Assembly: GCA_934454745.1 (NCBI GenBank) | Contig: CAKSGP010000017.1 | Coordinates: 1-12,701 of the forward strand | Reading direction: 5' to 3' | Length of the DNA stretch: 12,701 nt | DNA from: an uncultured Clostridia bacterium | GTDB lineage: Bacteria; Bacillota; Clostridia; UBA1381 | Shown: in pieces, positions 4,858-12,701 of the stretch | How the letters are laid out: every line of letters starts with the position of its first letter | Numbering within the stretch: the first letter of the stretch is position 1 | The notes under the pieces: model-generated | Databases searched by the model: none | Seen by the model: the letters and a program-made list of their open reading frames with translations, nothing else | Told to the model about the DNA's origin: nothing | Program-made: the position numbers and the translations under genes

Positions 4858-7800
4858 ATGAAACATAAAACTAATTTAAAATCAGTTATTTCTTTATTGC
4901 TTTCGGTTGCGATGCTTATTAGCGTTGTTCCGATGACAACATTTGCGGCACAAAGCAACGAATACGTTGACCCTGCTGATAATTGGCTTAACTCCAATGG
5001 CAGAACCAACGAACTTGACGTAAATGCTACGACTACTTATGAAACTCAGTATTGTTGCGTATGTGACAAAGCAACTACGGTTTTAACATACCGTGTGCCT
5101 GAATACACCCGAAGTGGTGAAACAGCTCTTAACCGTGATGTTAAATATTCCGATGGTACAAAAATTGATGGTGAAAGTACAGGTAATACCGACAGTGGTT
5201 CACCGGGAATTGATGCTTATTACACCGGACATCACTATACAAAAAGTGTCTGTCAGCTCTGTGGCACAATAAATTCCGTAAACGGTTACGGTGCGTATGA
5301 CTTTAATAATAATGTATATAGTCTTCACGCCTGTGACTATAACTTCTTCATTGACTTCGATGCTACAACATACGACCAATATGATGAAGACTATCACATT
5401 ACTTCTCTGAAGCGTGGTAAGTATTGTCAGTACTGCAAAGGTACAACGGCACGAGCTACAACAGGCCTTGAATATCACAACTTTACTGAAAGTGTGGATG
5501 CACAGCTTAGTAACAACCGTTTTTATACAACAGAAAAATGTGATGATTGCGGATATGAGTCAAGCGAATATGTAACAGCAAAATCAGTTGTATCATCCTA
5601 TTACGGCACTGAAGACGGTGATGCACACACCGTAACGGTAAGTGATTTATCAGAAAGTGGTGTTCGTACTTCCATCAGATACGGAACTACTGCTGAAAAT
5701 TGCACACGGACAAGTGCCCCCAACTATACATCTGCGGGTTATTATCCTATTTACTATAAAATTACATATTCTTATGCCGGAGAGGAAATGACAGAAAACG
5801 GTGTGAGTTATGTATGGCTTCTTGCCGACAATTCCGATGAAAACAGTGGAGATACTATAATCGTACTCCCACCTTCTCACGAACACGATTTTAGATATTT
5901 AGAAACCGTGGCGCCGTCTTGCAAAAATCTCGGATATGAGAGATGGCAGTGTGATGGATGTGGCGAGCTGCAGAGAATGAATTACACTCCGGCAACAGGT
6001 CACGAATATGAAGAAGTGACAATAAGAGAAGCAACTTGTAAACAAGGCGGATTAAAACTCGTAATATGTAAAAATTGCGGTGACTTTTATCAAGAAACCA
6101 CTCCATTAGGTGAGCATGAGTATGAAAGTCATAAGCATAATGCTACTTGCCGAAGTGTTGGATATACAGAACACATCTGCTCGGTATGTGGTGATAATTA
6201 TATCACTAATATGACACCTTTAATTTCACATTCATACGAGCATGTAACTAAGGAGCCAACTTGTGTAGATGGCGGTTATACTACAAGCACCTGTACAATG
6301 TGCGGAAGCAGTTATGTTTCAAATCACACAGACCCATTAGGGCACGATTGGGACGAAGGAACTTCCGTTACATCTTCTACCTGTACATCAGAAGGTGTTA
6401 TAGAACATAATTGTATGAATTGTGATGAAAAAATGATTATAGCCGAAGATGCTACAGGCCATACACCGGGCCCTGAAGCAACTTGTACAGAACCGCAAAT
6501 ATGTACTATATGTGAAACTGTATTGGCACTCCCCACAGGACACACTCATACGGTAGAAATCACAGAACCAACTTGTACGGCAATGGGATTTTCTACATAC
6601 ACTTGCGATTGCGGAGATACTTACACAACAGATTTTGTTGATAAAATCGACCACGATTTTGCAGAAAATGTAATTGCTCCCACTTGCACAGCAATGGGTT
6701 ATACAGAATTTTCGTGTGTGAACTGTGATGCAGAATACATTGGAAATTTTGTTGCTAAACTTCCTCACGATTATATTGCTGAAGTAACAAATCCAACTTG
6801 CTCAGAGTTTGGATATACGACATATACCTGTTCTTGCGGTGACTCTTACATCGGTGATTATACTGATAAGTTAGAACACAATTATAATAAACAGGTTGTT
6901 GAACCCACTTGCGAGGAACACGGATATGCAATCTACGAGTGCCCTGATTGTGGAGCATCATATATTGGTGATTATACCGAAAATAAAGAACATATCTATG
7001 TAGAAAAAATTACTCCACCTACCTGTCAAGCGATGGGATATTCAACTTTCACTTGTGAGTGTGGAGATAGTTATATCGGAAATTATGTAGATAAACTTCC
7101 TCACAATTATGAGTCTGAAATCACAGCACCTACTTGTACTGCTTTAGGCTATACAACCAAGACTTGTACAGATTGTGGTGATACTTTAAAGGTAGATTAT
7201 ACTGAACCTACAGGACATACCCCTTCTGATTGGATAATTGATACTCCGGCAACTATTACAAATAGTGGCAGCAAACACATTGAATGTACTGTTTGTGGTG
7301 AAAAATTGCAGACAGCCGACATTGCACAGCTTGTAGATAGTGACCGAACAGATGAAGACGGAGCCGCAGAAATCGGTGCTTTCAGCATTATTTTAACAGA
7401 TAAAAATGGTGTTCCTGTATTTAATTCTGAAATCATTATTGATGTAGATGATATGGTGACAATCAAACTTCCAAGCGGAAGACTTTTGGACTTTGCAGAC
7501 CAAACAACTATCACTGCATTTTATACTGAAAATCAGAAGGCTGCATCGGGTCTGAATATCTTTGTTGAAGATTTAAATGGAAATAATGCTACAGGTACAA
7601 CCGATGCTAACGGACAGCTTAACGTTCCGAACAATCAGAGTAACACAGGTGACGATAACGGTACAATCGGTAACGAGATTGAAGATAAGAAAAATACTTA
7701 TGTTGTTTCTATCACTGATAAATTTAACGTAAAAATTCCAAACTGTGATGTTAAAATCGGTGAAAGCAATAATGTTGTAATCGACCTTCCTGATGGTTTA

Positions 7801-10188
7801 ATTCTCACAAAGGAAAGCCCTGTTATTGTTACAATAAAAGACCATAATGGCAATCCTCAGAAAGATGTTTCTGTAATTGTTATTGCAGATAAGGACTACA
7901 TTGAAAAAGGTGTTACAGATAGATATGGTAAATTGACCGTACCCCCTGTAAACAGCGGTTATACAGACAAAGACGGAAAAGTTCACATCAGTGGATTTAA
8001 TGTTATTGTTGAAGACGAAACAAAGAAAATCGAAAATGCTTATGTAACATACAACGAAGACAATACAATTTCTGTTGTTCTTCCGGCTGAAACTCTTATT
8101 GACTATAACAACAGAATCCGTGTAACCGTTCTTGATAAAGATGGTGTGGCAGTTAAGGATATGAGTGTTACAGTTAAAGATGCTTCCGAAAACGAGCGCA
8201 ACGGCAACACTGATGAAAACGGTGTTATGACCGTACCCCCTCTTTCAGAGGATATTACTGACAGCGAAGGTAAAGCTGTTGTAAATGGAAATAAAATTAC
8301 TGTTGAAGATGAAAACGGTGTCATTCCGGGTGCTTTTATCAAATACGAGGACGATAAACTGAGCGTTGAGCTTCCTGAAGGAAAAGAAATTACAGTAGAT
8401 AATAGAATTACTGTAACTGTTTCTGATAGCGAAGAAAACCCCGTCAAAGATATGAATGTAATTGTAAAAGACAAAGCGGGACGAACTGAAAGTAATCTTA
8501 CAGATAAGGACGGTAAAGCCGTTGTTCCTCCGACAACTTTCGACATTAGCGATAAGAACGGTTATGGCGAATTGAATGAATATTCTATCACCGTTGTCGA
8601 TGAAACCAAGCCTTTAGAAAATGTTTCCTTAACATTAAATAAAGACGGTTCTATCACAGTTCTTCTTCCGACAGAAAGTAAAATTGTTCACACAAACAGA
8701 ATTACTATAACTGTTGTAAATAAAACAGAAAAAACACCTGTAAAGGATGTTTCTGTGACTGTATCAGAAGCGCCAAAGGCTGAAGATGATACACAGGCAG
8801 CAGAACCCAAAACCGCAAATGGTAAGACCGATGAAAACGGTAAGGTTATTGTTCCTCCGCTTTCTGAAGACATTACCGATGGCGATGGCAACTCTGATGT
8901 AACCAACAAGGAAGAAAAACCGGGTGAAGACACAAACGGTGACGGAACTGAGGACAAGCCCGGCGAAGTTATCACAACTACCTATAACGTTGCATTGGCA
9001 GATACAAAGGGTAACATTCCAAATGCCTTAGTAAAAATTGAAGATGGCAAGATTTATATCACTATTCCCGATACACATACTTTAACAACTTCTAATCAGA
9101 TTACGGCAACTGTTACAGATGGCGAAAACAAACCTGTAGCAAATGTTTCGGTAACTATGACAGATAAAACTAATACTTCAAAAACCGGAACTACTAACAG
9201 CAACGGTAAAGTAACTCTTCCTGTTAAAACTTCAAGTGGTGGTTCTTCAGGTGGTAGTTCATACTCCGGTGGCGGTGGTGGCGGTGGATATTATTCTTCT
9301 ACTACAATCACTGTAGTTGATAAGGATAATAAGAACGTATCCGTTTCAAAATCCACATCAACAACAAAGGCAACTTTGACATTACCAACAGGCAAGAAAC
9401 TCACCGATGATAATTATTATACTATCACAGTAAAATCATCAGGTAAGGCAAAAGCCGATTATGAAGTTGTTCTCAAGGACAGAAGTGGTAACGAGGTTAA
9501 AGGTAAAACCGATGCAAACGGTGTTGTAATGTTACCGGGCGAAAAGCACACTGCATATATCTTTGGATACCCTGATAGCACATTCAGACCTGAAGGTAAT
9601 ATGTCACGTGCTGAAGCGGCAGCCATCTTTGCAAGACTTATCTCTGAAGCAAAGGGCGAAAAGATTTCCGGTACATCCACTTCATTTAAGGATGTATCCA
9701 AAAACGAATGGTACATCAACTATATTTCTTATCTTGAAAAATATGAAATTATCAAGGGATATTCAGATGAAACATTCCGTCCCGATGATTTTGTATCAAG
9801 AGCAGAATTTATTGCAATGACAGTGAGATATTATGACCTGTTTAACGATGTATCTTTCACTGCTACAACCGTAAAATATACAGATGTTCCGAGCAGTTAT
9901 TGGGCGGTAAAAGAAATCGCATATGCAAAGAACACAGGATGGCTTAACGGTTATGCAGATGGTACATTCCGTGGTGATAATAACATCACTCGTGCCGAAG
10001 TTGTTGCTGTTGTAAACCGAGCTACAGGCAGAAGTGCAGACATTGATTATATCAATAAAAACTTCACTAAACTCAATAGATTCACCGATGTAAACGACAG
10101 TAGGAAATGGTATTTTGCAGACGTGAACGAAGCAGCAAATGAACATATTGGCATTACAACTTCTGAAGGTGAAACTTGGACTAAATAA
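4858..10188 (+). CDS. Giant secreted S-layer-homology surface protein (1776 aa), Cys-rich and Ig-like repeats
   Basis: Large exported cell-wall protein. Residues 1-31 are a signal peptide (basic start, SVISLLLSVAMLISVV core, likely cut after TFAA). Residues 32-340 hold scattered Cys pairs (CCVC, CQLC, CQYC, CDDC) and an Ig-like segment near 255-330. Residues about 341-822 are 13 Cys-rich repeats. Residues about 842-1561 are seven Ig-like beta repeats of roughly 90-130 residues, each with a TDxNGxxxxP hallmark; a Gly/Ser linker (1459-1481) separates the sixth and seventh. Three SLH motifs follow at 1562-1735 (each with GYxDxTF and S/TRAE), then a final FTDV segment at 1742. SLH motifs bind pyruvylated secondary wall polymer, so the protein should be surface-held without LPXTG. 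AAGGAGG (4840-4846) precedes the ATG by 11 bases. Its place just before pcfB suggests an adhesin for mating contact; this is inference. Confidence 0.9.
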   Translation: MKHKTNLKSVISLLLSVAMLISVVPMTTFAAQSNEYVDPADNWLNSNGRTNELDVNATTTYETQYCCVCDKATTVLTYRVPEYTRSGETALNRDVKYSDGTKIDGESTGNTDSGSPGIDAYYTGHHYTKSVCQLCGTINSVNGYGAYDFNNNVYSLHACDYNFFIDFDATTYDQYDEDYHITSLKRGKYCQYCKGTTARATTGLEYHNFTESVDAQLSNNRFYTTEKCDDCGYESSEYVTAKSVVSSYYGTEDGDAHTVTVSDLSESGVRTSIRYGTTAENCTRTSAPNYTSAGYYPIYYKITYSYAGEEMTENGVSYVWLLADNSDENSGDTIIVLPPSHEHDFRYLETVAPSCKNLGYERWQCDGCGELQRMNYTPATGHEYEEVTIREATCKQGGLKLVICKNCGDFYQETTPLGEHEYESHKHNATCRSVGYTEHICSVCGDNYITNMTPLISHSYEHVTKEPTCVDGGYTTSTCTMCGSSYVSNHTDPLGHDWDEGTSVTSSTCTSEGVIEHNCMNCDEKMIIAEDATGHTPGPEATCTEPQICTICETVLALPTGHTHTVEITEPTCTAMGFSTYTCDCGDTYTTDFVDKIDHDFAENVIAPTCTAMGYTEFSCVNCDAEYIGNFVAKLPHDYIAEVTNPTCSEFGYTTYTCSCGDSYIGDYTDKLEHNYNKQVVEPTCEEHGYAIYECPDCGASYIGDYTENKEHIYVEKITPPTCQAMGYSTFTCECGDSYIGNYVDKLPHNYESEITAPTCTALGYTTKTCTDCGDTLKVDYTEPTGHTPSDWIIDTPATITNSGSKHIECTVCGEKLQTADIAQLVDSDRTDEDGAAEIGAFSIILTDKNGVPVFNSEIIIDVDDMVTIKLPSGRLLDFADQTTITAFYTENQKAASGLNIFVEDLNGNNATGTTDANGQLNVPNNQSNTGDDNGTIGNEIEDKKNTYVVSITDKFNVKIPNCDVKIGESNNVVIDLPDGLILTKESPVIVTIKDHNGNPQKDVSVIVIADKDYIEKGVTDRYGKLTVPPVNSGYTDKDGKVHISGFNVIVEDETKKIENAYVTYNEDNTISVVLPAETLIDYNNRIRVTVLDKDGVAVKDMSVTVKDASENERNGNTDENGVMTVPPLSEDITDSEGKAVVNGNKITVEDENGVIPGAFIKYEDDKLSVELPEGKEITVDNRITVTVSDSEENPVKDMNVIVKDKAGRTESNLTDKDGKAVVPPTTFDISDKNGYGELNEYSITVVDETKPLENVSLTLNKDGSITVLLPTESKIVHTNRITITVVNKTEKTPVKDVSVTVSEAPKAEDDTQAAEPKTANGKTDENGKVIVPPLSEDITDGDGNSDVTNKEEKPGEDTNGDGTEDKPGEVITTTYNVALADTKGNIPNALVKIEDGKIYITIPDTHTLTTSNQITATVTDGENKPVANVSVTMTDKTNTSKTGTTNSNGKVTLPVKTSSGGSSGGSSYSGGGGGGGYYSSTTITVVDKDNKNVSVSKSTSTTKATLTLPTGKKLTDDNYYTITVKSSGKAKADYEVVLKDRSGNEVKGKTDANGVVMLPGEKHTAYIFGYPDSTFRPEGNMSRAEAAAIFARLISEAKGEKISGTSTSFKDVSKNEWYINYISYLEKYEIIKGYSDETFRPDDFVSRAEFIAMTVRYYDLFNDVSFTATTVKYTDVPSSYWAVKEIAYAKNTGWLNGYADGTFRGDNNITRAEVVAVVNRATGRSADIDYINKNFTKLNRFTDVNDSRKWYFADVNEAANEHIGITTSEGETWTK
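5868..7323 (+). repeat. Thirteen Cys-rich repeats within the surface protein
   Basis: Consensus unit: x-P-T-C-T-A-M-G-Y, then C-x-C or C-x-x-C with GDSY, then DKLPHDY. Units begin at APSC (about residue 352) and run to a last unit without the first Cys (797, PATITNSG). Repeats 1-6 all use CxxC. Repeats 7-12 alternate CxC and CxxC. The unit is common in large clostridial surface proteins; metal binding or disulfide cross-linking is possible but not shown. Confidence 0.85.
7381..9540 (+). repeat. Seven Ig-like beta repeats within the surface protein
   Basis: Each unit runs as a VxDxxG strand, an LPxG/LPxE turn, a ITVTVxD strand, then pVKDVSVTVKD and GxTDxNGKvxVPP. The Gly/Ser-rich linker at 9232-9300 lies between units 6 and 7. 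The units are divergent at DNA level, so this is an old repeat array forming a stalk. Confidence 0.75.
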
Positions 10189-10202
10189 AAATCTCTTATG
10201 TT

Positions 10203-10209
10203 GGGGGTG
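10203..10209 (+). promoter_or_regulatory. Ribosome binding site fixing the pcfB start at 10216
   Basis: GGGGGTG lies 6 bases before ATG 10216. In-frame ATGs at 10198 and 10210 are either upstream of it or too close, so 10216 is preferred. Confidence 0.6.
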
Positions 10210-10215
10210 ATGCAA

Positions 10216-10689
10216 ATGCAAGATGAAATAAATGAAAAAACTATTGTTCTTGCAATAAAAGGTGCAAAACTTTCGGGCCGAGTTTTGGCTATGGCTATGC
10301 GTGAATATTTAAGGCATAAGCATAACAAGCCAACTGAACTGAAAAGTGGTAAACACTCCCTAACGGAACTGATGAAGCATGGTGGGTCGTACTCAAGTGT
10401 TGAAATAAGTAAAAAGAATATAAAATCCTTTGATAAAGTCGCAAAAAAGCATAAGATTATGTACGGCATTGAGAAGGATAAAACACAAGACCCACCAACA
10501 TATTATGTCTTCTTTCAGTCCAATAATAAGGATGTTTTCGAGTATGCTTTCCGAGAGTACACAGCAAAGGTGCTAAAACACAAGGAAAAACCTTCTATTC
10601 GGCAAAAACTGAAGAACTTCAGAGAGCAAATCAAGAACGAGCGAACGGCAGATAGAGATAAGCACAGAAGCAGAGATATTGAGCGATGA
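10216..10689 (+). CDS. PcfB-like conjugation protein (DUF3801)
   Basis: Accessory protein of Gram-positive type IV secretion. In pCF10, PcfB works beside the coupling protein PcfC and helps bring the relaxase-DNA substrate to the channel. The 157-residue product has the family pattern: an N-terminal helix KTIVLAIKGAKLSGRVLAMA, then REYLRHK, then the central KHSLTELMKHG segment and a mixed fold reading SFDKVAKKHKIMYGIEKD. The closing region is PPTYYVFFQS, AFREYTAKVLK and a very basic tail (residues about 115-157). No signal peptide or membrane segment is seen, so it is cytosolic. The start is set by the GGGGGTG site. The stop overlaps the start of the coupling ATPase gene (ATGA), as expected for partners translated together. 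It begins 27 bases after the surface-protein stop, with no terminator between them. Confidence 0.82.
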   Translation: MQDEINEKTIVLAIKGAKLSGRVLAMAMREYLRHKHNKPTELKSGKHSLTELMKHGGSYSSVEISKKNIKSFDKVAKKHKIMYGIEKDKTQDPPTYYVFFQSNNKDVFEYAFREYTAKVLKHKEKPSIRQKLKNFREQIKNERTADRDKHRSRDIER

Positions 10690-12482
10690 ATTTAAAAACA
10701 AAACTCAAGGCTAAGCTCAACAAAAAACTTATCTTAAAAAATCTTCCATTCGCTTTTTTTATATGGATTGGAGATAAAATCTCATACTCCTGTCGGCACA
10801 GCAGCAACTTTTTACTTGGGATAGTCGATGGGATTTCAAAGATGTTCAAACCACCATTGTTTTCTTTCAATATCACCGATATTTTAATTGGTATTTTGGT
10901 TGCAATAGCAATGAAGTGGTTTATCATCATCAAAGGAAAAAATGCGAAGAAATTTCGTCAAGGAATCGAATATGGTTCTGCACGTTGGGGCAACGCAGAT
11001 GATGTTGCTCCCTACATTGACGAAAACTTTTATAACAATATTATTCTAACACAAACTGAGCGTTTGTCTATGAATAGCCGTATGGCAAACCCTGATTATA
11101 ATACAAATAAAAATGTGTTGGTAATTGGTGGTTCAGGTTCAGGCAAAACAAGGTTTTTTGTAAAACCGAACCTGATGCAGATGCACAGTTCATATGTGAT
11201 AACAGACCCCAAGGGTACAATTCTTATCGAATGTGGAAAAATGCTTGTAAAGGGCGGTTATAAAATCAAGGTGCTTAACACCATTAACTTCAAAAAATCA
11301 TTGCATTATAATCCCTTTGAGTACATTCACGATGAAAAAGATATTATGAAATTAACAAATACTCTTATTCAGAATACCAAAGGTGAAGGAGAAAAAAACA
11401 GTGAAGATTTTTGGGTGAAAGCAGAACGACTTTTGTACAATGCCCTAATCGGATACATTTGGTACGAAGCGCCTGAGGAAGAAAAAAATTTCACATTACT
11501 ATTGGATATGATAAATTCCTTTGAAGTCCGTGAAGATGATGAAAACTTTAAAAATGCCGTTGACAGAATATTTGATGAATTAGCAGAGCGTGACCCCGAC
11601 CATTATGCAGTCCGTCAATACACAAAGTTCAAGTTAAGTGCCGGAAAAACTGCTAAGTCTATCTTAGTAAGTTGCGGTGCAAGACTCGCCCCTTTTGATA
11701 TAAGGGAACTCCGTGAACTTATGGAATATGACGAATTGGAACTTGATACATTGGGTGATACAAAAACCGCCTTATTTATCATAACAAGTGATACTGATAG
11801 TACATTTGATTTTGTCACGGCATTTGTTGTATCACAGCTTTTTAATATCCTTTGTACTAAGGCTGATGATGTGTACAACGGCAGACTTCCAATCCACGTA
11901 AGATGTCTTCTTGACGAGGTTGCAAATATCACCATTCCCAACCTACATAGAATACTGAGTGTTATACGAAGTCGTGAGATTTCGGCAGCACTTGTAATTC
12001 AAGCCAAAAGTCAGCTCAAGGCAATTTATAAAGAAAACGCAGATACCATCTTCGGTAACTGTGACAGTGTACTTTTCTTAGGTGGCCGTGAGCAAAGTAC
12101 TTTGAAAGATTTGGCTGAAACTTTGGGTAAGGAAACTATTGATATTTACAACACATCGGAAACTCGAAGTAATCAGAACTCATACGGCATGAACTACCAA
12201 AAACTTGGTAAATCCCTTATGAGTGAAGATGAAATTGCTGTTATGAAGGGTAAGAAATGTATTTTGCAACTTAAAGGATGCAGACCGTTTTTGTCAGATA
12301 AATTTGATATAACGAAGCATCCGAACTATAAGTACTTATCGGATTTTGACAAAAAGAACGCATTTGACATTCAGAAATATCAGAAATCACGCAAACCAAA
12401 ACTCAATCCCGAAGAAAAAGTTCAAGTGTTTACCATCAATATGGAAAACCTTCAACTTCCCACAGAACGTCCAGAACCTTAA
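10686..12482 (+). CDS. VirD4/TraG-family type IV coupling ATPase (PcfC-like)
   Basis: Inner-membrane coupling protein that recruits the relaxase-bound strand and powers its entry into the conjugation channel. Length 598 residues, normal for the family. Two N-terminal hydrophobic stretches (about 19-29, weak, and 61-82, strong) anchor it. Walker A is GGSGSGKT at 148-155, followed by FFVKPNLMQ and the conserved VITDPKGT. Walker B is LLDEVANI at about 408-415, followed by a sensor-type region (LVIQAKSQL, then GNCDSVLFLGG). The C-terminal end is complete. Translation is coupled to pcfB by an ATGA overlap; no strong ribosome binding site of its own is seen. All key ATPase residues are present, so it should be functional. 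The relaxase it serves lies outside the window. Confidence 0.93.
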   Translation: MNLKTKLKAKLNKKLILKNLPFAFFIWIGDKISYSCRHSSNFLLGIVDGISKMFKPPLFSFNITDILIGILVAIAMKWFIIIKGKNAKKFRQGIEYGSARWGNADDVAPYIDENFYNNIILTQTERLSMNSRMANPDYNTNKNVLVIGGSGSGKTRFFVKPNLMQMHSSYVITDPKGTILIECGKMLVKGGYKIKVLNTINFKKSLHYNPFEYIHDEKDIMKLTNTLIQNTKGEGEKNSEDFWVKAERLLYNALIGYIWYEAPEEEKNFTLLLDMINSFEVREDDENFKNAVDRIFDELAERDPDHYAVRQYTKFKLSAGKTAKSILVSCGARLAPFDIRELRELMEYDELELDTLGDTKTALFIITSDTDSTFDFVTAFVVSQLFNILCTKADDVYNGRLPIHVRCLLDEVANITIPNLHRILSVIRSREISAALVIQAKSQLKAIYKENADTIFGNCDSVLFLGGREQSTLKDLAETLGKETIDIYNTSETRSNQNSYGMNYQKLGKSLMSEDEIAVMKGKKCILQLKGCRPFLSDKFDITKHPNYKYLSDFDKKNAFDIQKYQKSRKPKLNPEEKVQVFTINMENLQLPTERPEP

Positions 12483-12513
12483 CCTATTATTTTAACCAAA
12501 GGAGGATTATTTT

Positions 12514-12654
12514 ATGCAATTTTTTACTGAAGCAATCAACGTATTACAGACACTTGTAATAGCACTTGGAGCAGGTCTTGCAGTTTGGGGTGTTGTAAAC
12601 CTCTTGGAAGGATACGGTAATGATAATCCGGGTGCAAATGCTCATGTACGGTAA
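12514..12654 (+). pseudogene. Maff2-family small membrane protein, 3' part missing or interrupted
   Basis: Maff2 proteins are short membrane proteins found just after the coupling protein in clostridial ICEs, thought to belong to the conjugation channel. GGAGG (12501-12505) is 8 bases before ATG 12514. The first part is typical: MQFFTEAINVLQTLVIALGA, one membrane helix, then LLEGYGNDNPGANA. After residue 43 the product ends HVR and stop, at 46 residues, while the family normally continues with a Gly-rich second hydrophobic segment. The sequence after 12643 does not resemble Maff2 in any frame. Either an insertion begins here (see the finding on a possible group II intron) or the gene is truncated. 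If an intron splices out, the gene would be intact in RNA. Confidence 0.7.
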
Positions 12655-12701
12655 GGAAGCAAGCAACCGAAAACAAGAGATAGACCGCCAGCACTACACT
12701 A
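12644..12701 (+). other. Possible 5' end of a group II intron interrupting the Maff2 gene
   Basis: The break in Maff2 homology is followed at 12646 by GTACGG, close to the GUGYG that begins group II introns. The next bases (GGAAGCAAGCAACCGAAA, 12653-12670) look like domain I of clostridial introns. Only 56 bases are visible, so this is a hypothesis. A competing reading is a +1-frame ORF from ATG 12644 beginning MYGKEASNRKQE. Confidence 0.38.

Larger units (their letters stand above)
3379..12701 (+). mobile_element. Integrative conjugative element, Tn1549/CTn-like, partial
   Basis: After rlmD the gene content becomes that of a clostridial ICE: a small cysteine protein, an HTH/DUF6017 replication-type protein, a giant SLH surface protein, PcfB (DUF3801), the VirD4/PcfC coupling protein and Maff2, all on one strand. 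This order of the last three is typical of Tn1549-related elements. The left limit is set approximately at the end of the conserved rlmD sequence. Relaxase, VirB4, VirB6, integrase and the right end are not in the window. RepA_N and ParA genes, often seen near the HTH/DUF6017 gene in relatives, are absent from this position; the 5.3-kb surface gene lies there instead. Whether the element is still mobile cannot be judged. Confidence 0.75.

Noticed and set aside
5868..7323. CRISPR-like repeat spacing
   Set aside because: The regular units of about 111-114 bp are in-frame protein repeats that differ at DNA level, not identical short repeats with spacers.
8103..8546. Long minus strand frames opposite the surface gene, including this one
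   Set aside because: They mirror the repeated codons of the Ig-like and Cys-rich units (Ser/Thr/Leu-rich) and have no start signals or domains.

Overview
The window looks like a low-GC Gram-positive chromosome, most likely a gut Clostridia (Lachnospiraceae/Oscillospiraceae type). The evidence is strong AGGAGG-type ribosome binding sites, an S-layer-homology surface protein, an RlmCD-type rRNA methyltransferase, and a conjugation cluster of the Tn1549/CTn type (PcfB, VirD4/PcfC, Maff2). All real genes are on the + strand. Species cannot be told from the sequence.

Region 1 (1-3408) is ordinary chromosome. An AraC-family regulator, whose 5' end may lie outside the window, overlaps a divergent type I mannose-6-phosphate isomerase gene by a few bases. 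A 236-bp gap follows; it holds a 12-bp perfect inverted repeat that looks like an IS or MITE remnant, then a clear sigma-A promoter. That promoter drives a 23S rRNA m5U methyltransferase gene (rlmD/rlmCD, formerly rumA) with all expected cofactor and catalytic residues.

Region 2 (about 3380 to the window end) is read as one end of an integrative conjugative element (ICE) inserted at the extreme 3' end of rlmD, a known ICE target. The junction is inferred from gene context and was not proven by finding both att copies. Just inside are a weak promoter candidate, a terminator, a 56-aa four-cysteine protein, and a second terminator overlapping that protein's stop codon. Next comes an HTH/DUF6017 replication-type protein with three 30-bp in-frame repeats. 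The pair of terminators suggests that ICE expression is gated by readthrough.

Region 3 (4858-10188) is one giant gene for a 1776-residue secreted surface protein: signal peptide, cysteine-containing N-terminal region, 13 Cys-rich repeats, seven Ig-like beta repeats with a Gly/Ser linker, and three C-terminal SLH motifs. Six of the Cys-rich repeats alternate strictly between CxC and CxxC, giving a 75-residue supra-repeat.

Region 4 (10216-12701) starts the transfer operon: a PcfB-like DUF3801 protein, the VirD4/PcfC coupling ATPase (ATGA overlap), and a Maff2-type membrane protein cut short after 46 residues, possibly by a group II intron starting at the right edge. Relaxase, VirB4, VirB6 and the integrase are not in the window and would be expected beyond the right edge. 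The giant SLH protein sits where an adhesin for donor-recipient contact would make sense, comparable in position to PrgB in pCF10-type systems; that role is inference.
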